Made by a program: the position numbers and the translations under genes. Shown piece by piece: positions 40,942 to 52,269 of a stretch of DNA of 64,000 nt; within the stretch, counting starts at the first letter, position 1; each line of letters begins with the position of its first letter. The stretch lies in NCBI GenBank assembly GCA_900240875.1, contig OESE01000192.1:62001-126000 (forward strand), given 5' to 3'. Under the pieces are notes generated by a model. That model saw only the letters and a program-made list of their open reading frames with translations. It searched no databases and had not been told where the DNA came from. The DNA comes from Crithidia expoeki. Lineage: Eukaryota > Euglenozoa > Kinetoplastea > Trypanosomatida > Trypanosomatidae.

Positions 40942-42956
40942 GTGGAACCGCACACTGCAGCGCAAATGCTACAGAAAACACGGGCGCAGAAATTCAACTA
41001 CCCGATTCATTTTCATTGGCTGCAGTTAGCTTCCGCAGCAATGATGCTGCTGTTGCCGCCATCGCTGCAAAACGCAGCGCTGCCTACGCGCGAGTTGCAG
41101 GAGCAAAACACCACAGTGGCGGCGGTGCCTTCCATCGCTGATGTCTCGCCGTCTGTCGAGAAGGCAATTTTCGGACGCGGCCGCGTCGACGTGCTCGAGC
41201 GCACGCTGCGCTGTACCGCAAAGTGTGTAGCCGGCGGTTGTCGGCCCGAGCAGTACATGGACAGTATTTGCTGGTTCATGGTTTAGACGAAGCTGCCTGT
41301 ATTGGGTGCAGCAGAGGTGGCATTGTGTGTGTGTAGCATTACCGGGCACGTTCACGCGTATCGCGTGACCGACCGCAGCCATGGCGGGAGAGGGGGTTTG
41401 GCCGGATGGCACCTCGCACGCTGCGCGAGCCACGGCGAAACTCACGGTGTACTGCTCCATCCGCTGCCTTTGCGGGGCGGCGTGTCATTGAGAACTGACA
41501 ATGCAGAAACGACAGCCCACGCACGGATGGTGACTGCACTGATTACCCATGCGACGCGCCACCCCGATGAGACGCGTTACACGTGTCGCGGTGGCGCTGC
41601 CACCATCGATGGAGTCGTCGCGACGGTCCGCCGAATCTCTTCTGAAATGCACAGACCGTAATTTGCTGCAGCTGCGGTTGCTGTTGCTGCCAGAGGAGGA
41701 ACACGCTAAGTTCGCGGTCGGTGCTGCCACAACAAACACTCGACAGACACGCCGGAAGCGGACGGCTGGCGCTGAGGCCGTGCCCGGGTGTCCCGCACTC
41801 CTCCACCTCTTTTGTTCTGGCCGTTGTGATTCCGGCCGTTACGGAGGCATTGGCTTCTGTTGGCGAGGTCGGTGGTGGTGGGGTGCGGGTGCGGCTGACG
41901 CTGCCATCCAGCTCTTCAAGACCCCTCATTCATGGGACGGAGCTCACATGGCGGAACTTGTCGGACGGTCCACTGGAGTGGGCACTGACAGGGCTACGCC
42001 GCCACACCACAGATGACGTCCACGCATTCAGTTTTCGTGTCCTCTTTGATGTGCACGATATCATCAAGTCTGTCATGGTGAAGCACGCTGAGGTGGGGGC
42101 GACGAGGGTAGCTTCTGGGACGTATGCCAGCCGAAGTCGAAGCGACAGCACGCCAATGGCGGTCGCGCTACTTAAGCTGTGACTTGACGGCCTGGCAATG
42201 CCGCTACGCTGATGTTGTTGCTACTGCTGATACCATTGCTGCTGAGTAGAAGGATCACTTGCTAGTGCACGGATATCGGTGAGGCTATAGATGCGGTGAA
42301 CACAGGCGCTGGCATCTCCATTCAGCACGCGCCGGTCTGCAGAAGAGGCTGGTCGGCCAATTCGCGTTCGAGCAGGTGAGCACCCTCGTCTTGTGTGCAG
42401 CTACCGTTGGTTTACCCGCAGGCTGCTCAGGAGTTCGCTGGGACCCGTTTCTCAAGCTTCGATGCACGCCACAACAGCAGCAACCGTGGTAGCCCTACCA
42501 CTCAGAACTGCATTAGCTGCTGGTGTCGCTGTTCTTGGCGCTGCCACGGCATCTGCCACCTTGCGTGAAAACCGTGTGTTATCCACCGACAACTTCTATA
42601 CCCCGTTGTTCAGTGTCATTGTATGAAGCTCCAGTTCGATGTTGTTGCGCTTCTCTGTCGCCAGTTCCACCTGCAGCACGATCAGCGACGCCCCCACGCG
42701 ACTTACCCTACCGCTGCGACCGCAGTTGTTGCTGTGCAAAGCACCCGCAATAATAACTGTGTCGATATTCGTGTGTGCATTGACCGCAGGGTACATGTCG
42801 TTGTACCGGACGGGAGTTTCAGCACACAGCGCAGTTGGTGTCGTGGCGCTCAGTGACCTGCTTGACAGCTCACTACTAACAAGAGCAGCAGAGGATTATC
42901 TACGGTGGAGTAAACGCAGGGTGATGAAGGCGTCTGGCACCGCAGACACTGAATAA
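40942..42956 (+). pseudogene. Decayed coding sequence on the plus strand, unidentified
   Basis: Between 40.9 and 43.0 kb the plus strand has successive open stretches with codon-like composition that switch frame or are cut by stops. 40942-41286 and 41302-41661 share one frame separated by a single TAG. 41721-42182, 42393-42626 and 42639-42956 share another frame. Segments such as FRVLFDVHDIIKSVMVKHAE and VALSDLLDSSLLTRAAEDYL read like real protein with G/C-rich third positions. No family was recognised and no reverse transcriptase, transposase or terminal repeats were seen. It lies opposite to all intact neighbours, which suggests an inserted or inverted remnant. It could instead be a fast-evolving non-coding region with chance frames; the pattern favours decay. 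Confidence 0.4.
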
Positions 42957-43693
42957 CTCTCTTGGCTGTGCTGTTGCTACTGATGTTGCGATTGCGGGGG
43001 ATGCAGCCGGTCGTAGTGCTTTGTTGTTGTTGTTTTTTGCAGTAGCAAGATAGCACTGCATCTTCCACGAGGTCAGGCTTTCCGTGCTAAAAGGCTGTTC
43101 ACCGTGGCCCCCCGCCGTCTCCAGCGTCTCCGACGACAGAGCAAGTCCAGTGTAAGCATTAGCACGACGAGGCAGCACAAAAAGCAGCAACAGCTGCCAC
43201 CACTACGATGCCCCTCTTTCGTTGTTGATAGATGTGCCAGGTCAGCCACCTCCACCACTGTCAGCGGTGCCTGTGGCGGTGGCGAGAGGATCCGGAACAC
43301 CACCACCGTTGTTGCGCTGACTACCGCGAGCTCCGTTGCGTAGGTAGTAAGCAGTGTGTTGTCTGGCAGTGGTGTGTCGCGAGTGTTGAAGGGTGCTGCC
43401 CTAGTGGATGTACCAACAGCAGCGAGGTTGAGAGGCAATGCGCGCATCTGGTAAGCGTGATGAACGTTGCTGCTCTCCCCGTCCCTGATGAAGTACAGCA
43501 ATGTTGTTGTCGTTGTTGCGGCCGTGGCGGAAGTGGGAGGAGAGGAGTAATAACGAGCTGGGTGCCTGTCGGCCACTTCTGCACTGGTGCTCCGACCGGC
43601 GGAAGTGCGGCGGGCTTTACTGCGATCGCGCTCGTTGCTGAAGCGCAGGTTGTTAACGTCCGAGGTGCCCCAGTTGCGCTCCTCCCAACGCAT
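42900..43693 (-). pseudogene. Remnant of a histidine-phosphatase (phosphoglycerate mutase family) gene
   Basis: A minus-strand ATG frame of 206 codons (43693 to 43073) contains LLYFIRDGESSNVHHA, matching the family signature 'hYhIRHGES.N' but with Asp in place of the phospho-accepting His. It is followed in frame by NTRDTPLPDNTLLTTYATEL and AVVSATTVVVF, the positions of 'DxPLTxxGxxQA' and 'ELVVVSPLTRxxxT'. The next frame (to 42900) holds NAYTGLALSSETLETAGGHG and FSTESLTSW, resembling the family's 'DTGxPxSxL...FSxLxxxWW' region. Loss of the catalytic His, absence of the second catalytic half in frame and the frame change indicate a non-functional copy, though sequencing indels cannot be excluded. 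It shares the neighbours' strand. Family assignment is by eye. Confidence 0.45.
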
Positions 43694-44595
43694 TTTTTTT
43701 TTCTAGAAACGGCCGCCACGACATCGTTGAGGCTTGCTTACCCGTACTTTACAGAAAGCAGAGTTTTTATTCAGGTAGGTGGTGAGCGCCGGCAGTTGAT
43801 GTCAACGTGCCAGAATGTGCGTACTGGCTCCTTAAAAAAACATCAACGACCAACAATCATCAGCCTACTTTGCCTTTTCTGTAGTGATCTGCATGTTGGA
43901 GGCAAAGCGGTGAGTGCTAAGAGCGTTTTAAAAAAAAGGGGGTTCAAAGAAGAGAAAAAAATAACGGAAAGGCGTAGTAGCAGCAGGAAATTCAGTGGGA
44001 GCTTAAATCAAAGGGTTCTTACACTTGACCCCTAAACAAGTACTGTAGGCCTACCGTTGGCCGAAAAGGACACGCCTTTTGGTTCTTTAGCAGGGCAGAA
44101 TTGCTAAGAAGAATTGCGCGCAGAACTCACCCACTGACAACAACCAGTTGCGTGTTACCGTCTCCCTCGCATGAGGAGTTGTATAAAAAGAGGCGTGCAT
44201 GTTTTCATCCCGAGCAACTTAGCTCGTTTGGTCATTATTCGCTACACCTTCAAGATGAGCTCAAAGAAAAGCGCCTGTGGCACAAAAACTTAGCGTCGGT
44301 GTTTCCCGAAAGCGCTGGACAGCGGCGTCGACCACGGCGAGGCAATGAAAAGACGTGTTTTCCCTCCTTTCGCCACTCAGAACTGTAGCCGATGCAAACA
44401 CGGGCACTCTATATCTTTCGCTGCGAAAATAATCTGATAGAAAGATGTGCTAAGCAAATTCATAATACTTGATTCACTTCGTATAAAAAAGTGTGCGGGC
44501 ACACACGTAGAAGACGGCGCACGTACCGCCTCGTCCGATTAATTGTGGAAGTGCTGGCCAGATGAATGCCTATTTCTGTCTTTGCATTATTGTGT

Positions 44596-44629
<34 letters not shown>

Positions 44630-45585
44630 AAAGAAAAAAGCTGCTTCTCATAAAGCAATTTTCTTTTTCCTTTTGGGCACCTGACGGCACACTGAACGGA
44701 TAAGAGAAAAAAGAAAAGAAAGTGCCGAACTCCCTCCGCACACACCATGGACTGGAAAACAAGCCGAGCAGCGCTGCATTTCACTTTGCTCTGGCCGCCC
44801 AAATCAACTGCGGCAGCTGAACCAGTTGTCAGTAACTCCCTCTCTACCTCTCCCTCTCTGTTACTTCTCGGTGTCATTTGCCCCCTTGTCTTTCAGTATG
44901 CAACGGGGGTAAACCAAAAAACCAACACACACACACACACACACAGGAAGCAGAATCAAGGAGAAAAAAGCAAAGATCGGGTATAGGAGAAAGGAAAGGG
45001 CAACAAGTACCGTTCTCAGCCACGCTCACAGCCTGAGGGGAGGAGAAGAACGGGAATCACAGTTGAGAGGGAAGCAGAGGAGAGAAAGAGAGGGCTGAAG
45101 TTGCCTTGTCGCGTACCAGCAGAAGAACTTCTAAAGCCAAAACCGCCACGTCTCGGCTTAAGTATGAGAGTTACCCCTTTTTCTGCGGAGGTGGTAAAAA
45201 AATAAATAAATAAATAAAACAGGCAGCGGGAAGTGGAGAACGTAAACGCAAGCAGACACGTTAGCTGCCGATTCGTGCCTTTGGAGCAGCACGCGTTGAA
45301 GGATAACAGAGGGCACAACACCACAAGCACAGTTCGGGGAAAAGGTCTTAAACCACTGAAAAGAAAACTCCGAATTGCAACTCTAATGTGTGCGGCTGCC
45401 CTCGTGCGGCATCCAACAAGGATATAATTGAAAGCGTGGTCTACATGTACGTATCATGTTATTGCTATTATACCGGATAATAGTCATAACGAGCAAGGCA
45501 GAGAGCGAGGGAAGGAGAGGGAACGGCCGTAGTGGCCGGTTTTGAACATTCATAAAAGGAAAAAGGTGACTCAGTGAGGCAACTG
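43694..45585. other. Gene-free region with microsatellites
   Basis: About 1.9 kb with no credible gene. It contains (GT)15 at 44597-44626, a CA tract at 44927-44944 and an (AAAT)-type tract near 45195-45218. Plus-strand T-run 43693-43703 followed by CTAG resembles a plus-strand splice acceptor but has no downstream gene. Confidence 0.55.
44597..44626. repeat. (GT)15 dinucleotide repeat
   Basis: A perfect GT tract on the plus strand in gene-free DNA. Confidence 0.95.
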
Positions 45586-47438
45586 TTACAGGAAAAAGAC
45601 GAGCAAACCTTGCGCAGCTGAAGCCACCGCGTCTGCCGTCACGGCAAAGCACCGTCGCAGATCATGTCGCATTGAGCTAGCCAGGTGATCACCACTGGTG
45701 CCATTCTTCTCTGATCCTGTAGCCCGCCACTCCGCACTTAATGTTGCCCTATGCATTGTCGTTCTGTGAGAGAGGCGCAGCTCTCTGTTGCAGAAGCAGG
45801 GTGCAGAGACGCTCCTCCACTGGGACACATCGACGCTTGCCTCGGATACCGGGAACGACTCATTTTCCGCTCCGTTCTTCTCGGCCTTCTTGTGCGTAAT
45901 TCGCCGACGGGCACGACGCACCCGAGAAATCTGTGCTGCGCATGAGTGATCACCCAGCACGAGTCGCAGCTGGGGGTACCAGTGAAGCTTCAAATCCATC
46001 CAGACATACCTGCATATCTTGTGGAGGCTACGCAAGGTGTGTTGAGAGGCGTCGGTGCACACAAAACGCGTGCGTGTCCAACACCACTGCGCCGCCTCAC
46101 TCGCCCGCACCGAGAAAGGAAAAGAAAAACAAAGAGATGAAAAGGAGAAAGGTGCGAGTCTATTGTGCAACGAGGCGTCTCCGCACATGGAGAAGAGGAA
46201 GGATGTCACATCGGTGCAACCGGCAAAAGAGGCTTGGGGAGTGAAGATGGCGGGTTGAGCGATGGTGGTTGCGGAGGAGGAGAGGAAGGACAAGCGACGC
46301 GCCGGCCGCGTTATCGTGGTGTTGATTGTGGTGCCTGGGGCAAGTGCTGCTTTTGACGTGTTGGGAGATAAAGGAGAAAGATCGGCCTGCTGCTCCCCAC
46401 TATCGTGCGACGAATCATTAGCCTTAAACTGCGACGACTTGAGATGTGATGTTTCCGGGGCTGCGGTGGAGGGGCGGCTACATAGTCGTCATCCGCTTGA
46501 TATTTTGAGCAGCGCGTCGCAGTCTCCGCAGCTGTCGTAGCTTTTTCCTGCTGCTCATTCAACGTCACTGATGAATGCGCGCTCGCGCTGCCGTTGGCGT
46601 TGAAGGTTGCACTGTGCTGAGGCGACGGTGTCGTGCAGGCCGAAACCACCGAGGACGCCACACGTGTCGTTGTCCCTCCGCTGCGCAACGCATCGCTCAT
46701 GCAAACCTCTTCGTAGCTTGTAGTAGACCAGCTATCGTTATTGAGAGCCAACGTCGTTTCGTGCGTCAGCGGCACCGGCGACGGCAGAGGGAAGGAAGTG
46801 GGGGACGCTTGCGGCACGCCAGTTTCACTTGCAGGCAACTGGACGCGAGAAGTTAATTTGTCAGGCTGGCAACTCTCCACGTCTTTTAACGCATCTGTTG
46901 TTGTGTGATCGTTTGGTTTCGGTTGCACCGCGTTTTGAGTAGGTGTTGCTTCGCCGCAGAGCAAGTGTGTCTCCTTCGGTGTGGATACGAACGACCATTC
47001 ACTGGAAGTGCCGCGGGCAAGGAAAGCACGGCCATTCGCAGCCGCCACAGCAGCAGCAGCAACAGGTATGGAGGGGAAAACAGCAGTGGCACACGCTTCT
47101 GCCTGCTGATGTGCCATTAAATTCGCCGGCAAATTCATTAGAGCAGCTTCGCTGGTGGTCGTAGTATCCGCCGCCACTTTCACCGATGTGGTTGAGTATC
47201 TCTCCTCTGTAGTTTTGCTTGGCACGGCTACCAAATATGCATCTGCGCCGTCGGCAGCAACAAAGGAGGTTGCAACGATGTCGAGCAACTCCCAGCTGCT
47301 GGCGTTGTGCGGGAAGTCAACGGCGGAGGGTGAGTTGTGGTGCGTCAGCGCAGTCTCCGGCAAAACCATCCCTGTGGTAAAGTCGTGCTCCGCCGGGCTG
47401 AGAGGAGAGGCGCAGCCGTCCGTGTTAGTGTACATCAT
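45586..47438 (-). CDS. Hypothetical Ser/Thr/Ala-rich protein, apparently frameshifted near 46457
   Basis: The ATG at 47438 (MMYTNTDGCASPLSPAEHD) opens a 375-codon frame ending at 46311: low complexity, Ser/Thr/Ala-rich, no recognised domain. Its last 30 codons turn abruptly Arg/Leu-rich, while another minus-strand frame, open from 46488 to 45586, continues the original composition (ETSHLKSSQFKANDSSHDSG, then APGTTINTTITRPARRLSF). One extra C in the sense-strand C4 run (plus G4 at 46457-46460) joins the two into a product of about 617 residues, with a basic second half (ISRVRRARRRITHKKAEKNG) and end DLRRCFAVTADAVASAAQGL. Against this, a pyrimidine-rich tract near 46107-46143 could instead be a splice signal for a separate short gene. 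The first half is well supported, the join moderately. Confidence 0.55.
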
Positions 47439-47595
47439 TCAGCTGCACAGTTGTCCTTGTCTGTAGAGCCCCGTATGTCCGGGGCGGACTCTAACAGAGG
47501 GCCGTGCCCCGCTTGGTAAGCTGTTCACGTGCACAAGACGATCCCCCTACTGCTTTTAGCCAGCACTAAGATGACGTAATAAAGGGGTGTGGAAA

Positions 47596-47636
<41 letters not shown>

Positions 47637-48614
47637 GTGTGCCGCAACCGCAAAGAGGGATAAGGAAGCACTACTATCGAAAGGCAAAGGCAGTTGTCTT
47701 TGTCTCGTTTGCCGTTTTCCCCCGCAGAGCGAGAATTCTGTATAAAGCAGCTTTCAAATAGGAATTCGAAAAGGGGTGAGTTGAAGTCAAAAGCAGCGGC
47801 AACGAGTGGAAAGGCGGCCCACGTACAGAAAAAAAAAAAAGACTTTTCCTGTGGACAGCAGCACTTGGAGGAGCAGTGAGGGTGCAGAACGAACACGGAA
47901 ATAAACCAGAGCAAGGAAACAGAAAACTACGAAAACCCAAAAGCAAATATAAAAAAAAAAAAAGCCGGGCTGTTCTTCACCGGGGTGAGAAGAGAGCAGA
48001 AGAAGACACACGCGGTTGGGGGTACTCGCCCAAGCCGTAATCTTGTAATAAACAGCTTAGATGGAATGGTTCTGCGGCCCGATACGACAGAGAATTTAAA
48101 CAACACACAAGTGGGACAGCGGAACCAACAAGCGGAAGCAGGAGAAAAAAAAAAAAAGACTGCAAGGGAGAGAGAAACGAACTGTGTTGCTAACGCGATG
48201 CACACGACGGGTTTCGCGCTGTAAAAGCAGACATTGGTATGGAAGAGAAAGTCGTAGAAGCCGAATAAGGCAGGGGCGCGAAATGGGAATTAAAGGGCAT
48301 GTAGTGACGCGCCGTAAATGCACCGTGTAAATCCCCTTCAGTTTTACCTCCCTAAACCGAATCTTCACAAATAAGAACGAATGCTGTGAAGCGGGAGTTC
48401 AAACATCCTCAAACCGCGCCCTTCCTCCATCTTTTAAGCCTGACTTTTGTGGAAAAGACACATGAGCGAAGGAGATGCACGTATCCGAAGTTGGATAATC
48501 GGTTTTAGGAAACAGCAGTGTTTCGAATAGAAGTGCGCAACACGCACAACTCTTGTAATATACACAAAGGCAAGTCATCTTCCACCTTCCCCCGCACAAA
48601 ACCTCCTTGAACGT
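47439..48614. other. Intergenic spacer with GT microsatellite
   Basis: The 1.18 kb spacer contains (GT)17 and A-runs near 47829-47840, 47950-47962 and 48146-48158 (T-runs on the sense strand). Several Phe/Leu-rich frames on the minus strand reflect these pyrimidine tracts. No gene is seen. Confidence 0.6.
47599..47632. repeat. (GT)17 dinucleotide repeat
   Basis: A perfect GT tract, the longest in the window, lies upstream of the Ser/Thr/Ala-rich protein gene. Confidence 0.95.
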
Positions 48615-51600
48615 TTAGTGCCCATACAGCCCACGACGGCGACTCGGCACGCGAGAGTCGTACAGCTGCGTCGATGACATGTACGGCTGACGCGCTGGAA
48701 CACGCGACACAGGCACAGATGTCGCGACAACACGACCTGACGAACCCTGTGGGTCCGCAAAGGTCACATTTCCACTTTCTCCGCCTTTCTTGCTGCTCCA
48801 CGTCGGCACAGGTCCATCTTCGCCGTCCTTATCTTTAGTATCATCACCATCAGCGGCATCACCTTGACTGTAATTACCCCTCCCACCTTGCTCGATCTCG
48901 CGGCGCAGTTCGCGCACCTGCTGCAGCAGCCGCTGCCCCTCCAGAGGATCCGGCTGTGGCTCGCGAATGTGCCGACGCAGCGCCGAGGTCACAGAGCGCA
49001 GTTCCTCTACAGCGGAGGTGTTCGCGTCATTTCGACTCGGCGACGACCTTCGTTGTAAACTAGACTGTTGTGTTGCTTGTGAGTGCATCCATAAGCTCTG
49101 ATCCCCTGTATCGTATAGGTTCGAGAAAGCGGGTGAGGGGATGGACAAGCTGGACGCCGCAACGGAGTGCGCCGCAGTAGCAGCAGCGGGAGCGGCAGCA
49201 CCCAGCACGTCGTAACGCCGCCCCTCATTCAGGGACATCCCCGGCACCACAGGGGATGGTGAAAAGGCGGTGGTCGGGACGGTGCGTAGAGGGGTGGCAG
49301 AGGTAGAAAACGGACGCAGTTGCGGCTCCACTGCACTGAAGTGTCTAGCAGCGGAGGTCTCGTTTTCTGTCCAGCTTGACACATCCTCTTTCCGCTGATA
49401 ACGGCGACGACGCGACGACGCCTCCAGTTGAAACGGCAGTGGAGGGGCAGGAGTAATTTCATCGCCTGCAAGCTTGTCACACTCTCTACCCGCGTAATGG
49501 TGCTGATTATTCTGCTGTTCACAACGCACACCGTCATCTCCTCCGCTGCTACTCCGCGTGCTGCCGGAGGTGTCCGTAGGCGTGGTGCTTCGGTCGTCAT
49601 CGCTCGCCAAGGCAGCACGTACCTCCTCTTGCAACGAGGGAGAGAGAAAACTTCGCTCGATGCTGAGGCGACTGCGGCTGCGTGGCTTTGTAGAGTGAAC
49701 AGCGGATGAAGAAGTGTCAGGGTGGATTAGCGGGACGCGTCGGCCCGACCACCTCTGACAGTCCGGACGCTGCACATCATTTGAGGACCTGTGTCTGGAC
49801 GATGACGGAACTGCTTGTACCTCGACTCGATGCGCTGAGCCGGCTGCCGCTGAGGGCGATCGTGGCGGTGGCGGCGGTGGTGGGTCACACGAGTCACTGG
49901 AAGAAGTATCAGAAGAAGAAGTCGCAGAGGAAGGAGAAGCGGGCGACTGTAGCTGCCGACAGCAGGTAGTGACCCCCAGTGGAGAGGCGGGTACTCCTGC
50001 TGCTGACGCTGCTGCATAACTGCTGTGCTCATTACCCTCTTTTGCATGTTCCGTCTTCGTTGGATCGCTCGTCGTCTGCATATCTGCGACCTTTCCGACT
50101 TCCCCAAGCGCCCCGGCAGACTTTTTCTCGCTACTCTTTTCGGATGGAAATCTTGCAGACTGCAACAGGGCCATCTCTTGCTCCCTCGCCGCTGACACCT
50201 GCGCCTCCAGCTGCGCCACTCGGCTTCGCAGCACCTCGCGCTCCTGCAGTACTGTCGCCCGCTGAGCTGCCTCCGTCTCGAGGTCAGCAATTTCACTTCG
50301 CAGCGTGTCCTTCAGTGCTGCCCTCCACACCTCCGCCTTCTCCGTCGCCTGCCGAAGCTCTGCCAAGTCCGACTTGTAAGCAGCAGCTTCTTCTTTTACC
50401 GCCTGCAGCCACGCTGCACGCAGCCGTGCCCGGGCTATGCCAAGCGACGACGACGTGGGTGACTCAGACAGTGTGCAATCTGCCCGACTCACCTCCTCCC
50501 GCGTGAAAGCCCAGCCCCCCATCAAGACGTGCTCGTCCTGTAAACGGCGCACTTCCGTCTGAATCGCAGCTTCAAGTGCCACGTAGGGGAGCGTCGGCTG
50601 CAGTCGCTGCTGCTCATCAGAAGATGCCGCGTTGATACCACCAGGCAGTAGAAGAGAAGGACACGAGTTGGTTGCCTCTTCACGGGAGAGGACGAGGGCA
50701 CGGTGGGCCTGCAGACAACGGAAGGAAAAGACGTCGACGTCCTCCAGCGCCACAACGGAGGTGGCTGAGTGCGAAGCGCTGCCGGCAGAAGGCCGGGATA
50801 GCCAAGAAGCGGAGGGGAGAAAAGGCTTAGTGGCAGCCGGTGCTGGTGCATCCGCTGCGCCGTCTACAGCACTCGTTACTTGTGTCTCGCAGTGGTGTCT
50901 GCGGCTGCGCTTTGAATCCGTTTCTTTCAACAACTCACCTGTGCCGCTCGGTGATGCCTTCGCATATAGGTTTGCGGAGGCCAGAGATGTCTCGCGGAGC
51001 AGACTCTTCGCGCTGCCGTCACTACGCGACGCGGCTACCTTTGTTTTGCCGAAATCACTGCCCATTCCAGAGGCAGTCGCGGCAGTGTTCAGCGCTGAGA
51101 ATATTTGTGGTGTAGCCTCGTTGCGCGTCAACATGCGCGACGACGCAGCGGAAGTGGCGGCAGTGGAGGCGGAAACAGCCACAAGAGATTCTGCGTGTTC
51201 ACCAAAAGACCGTGGCACGATTGACCAAACAACCACCTTTTGTTGTTGCTGCTCTTGTAAAGGTGAAGTCAACTTTATAGAATAAGCCGCTTGAGACACA
51301 CGCTCGCTTCCAATGCACAACTTGTTTCCTTCAACCGAGGATGCGTCCCTCACGTGACAGAGCGCCGACACGTACTTGGCAGTCAACGCACTCATCCCGC
51401 CACTTGTACCGGCATTCCCTGTAGTGCCCGAGATGGCAGAGCGCATCTCCAGTTTTAAGGCCGTTAAAGGCGGCAACGTGTGTCCCGCCGCAAGCGCTGC
51501 TACTTTCCGCGGAACGCATAGTACGCATTTCATATCCGTCAGCGCAGCCTCGACATCTGTGAGTAAGTCGTCTGCGGTGGTGTGGGGCGTAACATCCACA

Positions 51601-51716
51601 TCAATTTCGAGTCGCTCAATTAGGGCGTCGACACCGCTTTGGCAATTTGCGGTGTCCGCGACGTCGACGACCACCATCATGGACTCCGCCGCCACAGCGG
51701 AGCTGGAAGTGCTCAT
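48615..51716 (-). CDS. Hypothetical low-complexity/coiled-coil protein, 1,033 residues
   Basis: The first ATG is at 51716 (MSTSSSAVAAESMMVVVDVA); an upstream TTG is ignored. Residues about 14-170 form a likely folded region with alternating hydrophobics (ALIERLEIDVDVTPHTTADD, DMKCVLCVPRKVAALAAGHT, KVVVWSIVPRSFGEH). The spacing VTPHTTADDLLTDVEAALTD recalls ubiquitin-like or PB1-like domains, but this is weak. Residues about 375-520 are coiled coil (EAWRAALKDTL-type heptads, LETEAAQRATVLQEREVLRS). The rest is Ser/Arg/Pro-rich and disordered, with a short Arg-Gly-Tyr end (SRRRGLYGH). No membrane segment is seen. Such architecture is common for cytoskeletal or basal-body proteins of flagellates, but no function can be claimed. 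The next gene upstream has a similar overall plan. Confidence 0.82.
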   Translation of the reverse strand: MSTSSSAVAAESMMVVVDVADTANCQSGVDALIERLEIDVDVTPHTTADDLLTDVEAALTDMKCVLCVPRKVAALAAGHTLPPLTALKLEMRSAISGTTGNAGTSGGMSALTAKYVSALCHVRDASSVEGNKLCIGSERVSQAAYSIKLTSPLQEQQQQKVVVWSIVPRSFGEHAESLVAVSASTAATSAASSRMLTRNEATPQIFSALNTAATASGMGSDFGKTKVAASRSDGSAKSLLRETSLASANLYAKASPSGTGELLKETDSKRSRRHHCETQVTSAVDGAADAPAPAATKPFLPSASWLSRPSAGSASHSATSVVALEDVDVFSFRCLQAHRALVLSREEATNSCPSLLLPGGINAASSDEQQRLQPTLPYVALEAAIQTEVRRLQDEHVLMGGWAFTREEVSRADCTLSESPTSSSLGIARARLRAAWLQAVKEEAAAYKSDLAELRQATEKAEVWRAALKDTLRSEIADLETEAAQRATVLQEREVLRSRVAQLEAQVSAAREQEMALLQSARFPSEKSSEKKSAGALGEVGKVADMQTTSDPTKTEHAKEGNEHSSYAAASAAGVPASPLGVTTCCRQLQSPASPSSATSSSDTSSSDSCDPPPPPPPRSPSAAAGSAHRVEVQAVPSSSRHRSSNDVQRPDCQRWSGRRVPLIHPDTSSSAVHSTKPRSRSRLSIERSFLSPSLQEEVRAALASDDDRSTTPTDTSGSTRSSSGGDDGVRCEQQNNQHHYAGRECDKLAGDEITPAPPLPFQLEASSRRRRYQRKEDVSSWTENETSAARHFSAVEPQLRPFSTSATPLRTVPTTAFSPSPVVPGMSLNEGRRYDVLGAAAPAAATAAHSVAASSLSIPSPAFSNLYDTGDQSLWMHSQATQQSSLQRRSSPSRNDANTSAVEELRSVTSALRRHIREPQPDPLEGQRLLQQVRELRREIEQGGRGNYSQGDAADGDDTKDKDGEDGPVPTWSSKKGGESGNVTFADPQGSSGRVVATSVPVSRVPARQPYMSSTQLYDSRVPSRRRGLYGH

Positions 51717-52269
51717 TGAGCAAACGGCAGGCAAGCAACCAACGTAATTGCTAATGTACACGAAAGTTTGGTAGAAGTTCAAATTAGTGAATGGTCACGC
51801 CCAAGCAAATAGAGAGATCCTGTGTTTTTCTTGTTGGCGGAACGAGATGCAGGATTTAACTACGCCACACAAACTTAACTTTGTGCAAAACCTATCGGAA
51901 GAGGCGAGCACTTCAGTGAGTTTTGTGGTCACTGAACCGTGTCTGTGTGCTGCACCTGTACTTGTGTACATTCATCCACTTGAGCCAAGCAGCAAAAGAG
52001 AGGAAGGGGGGGGGGGTAACTTTGATGAGGTTGATGGTAAATGACGGCAGCACGCCTCAGCAAAAGAGAGTCAAGTTTAAAGGCAGAATACTGTTGTAAG
52101 TTTTGCCAGCTCAGCGTGTGTAGTTGCATAGAGAAGAAACCTAACGTTCAATAGCCCCAGGCGGTTTACGTGTGCTTCTTCTCCCTCCAAGAGTACAGTA
52201 GACGTACGGGAGTTGACATCGAAGATGCAAAAGAGAAAAATAGATGGAAAAGTAGTGTATTTCGTTATG
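51717..52269. other. Intergenic spacer
   Basis: The 0.55 kb spacer includes a G11 run at 52006-52016 (C11 on the sense strand). No gene is seen. Confidence 0.6.

Noticed and set aside
42596-42796. Possible ribokinase-like sequence on the minus strand (GASLIVLQVELATEK)
   Set aside because: Only a short stretch resembles a PfkB-type segment, other family motifs are absent and the plus strand here has better codon character.
44101-44388. A 95-codon plus-strand frame in the gene-free region
   Set aside because: It begins with TTG, lies against the array direction and shows no recognisable protein features.
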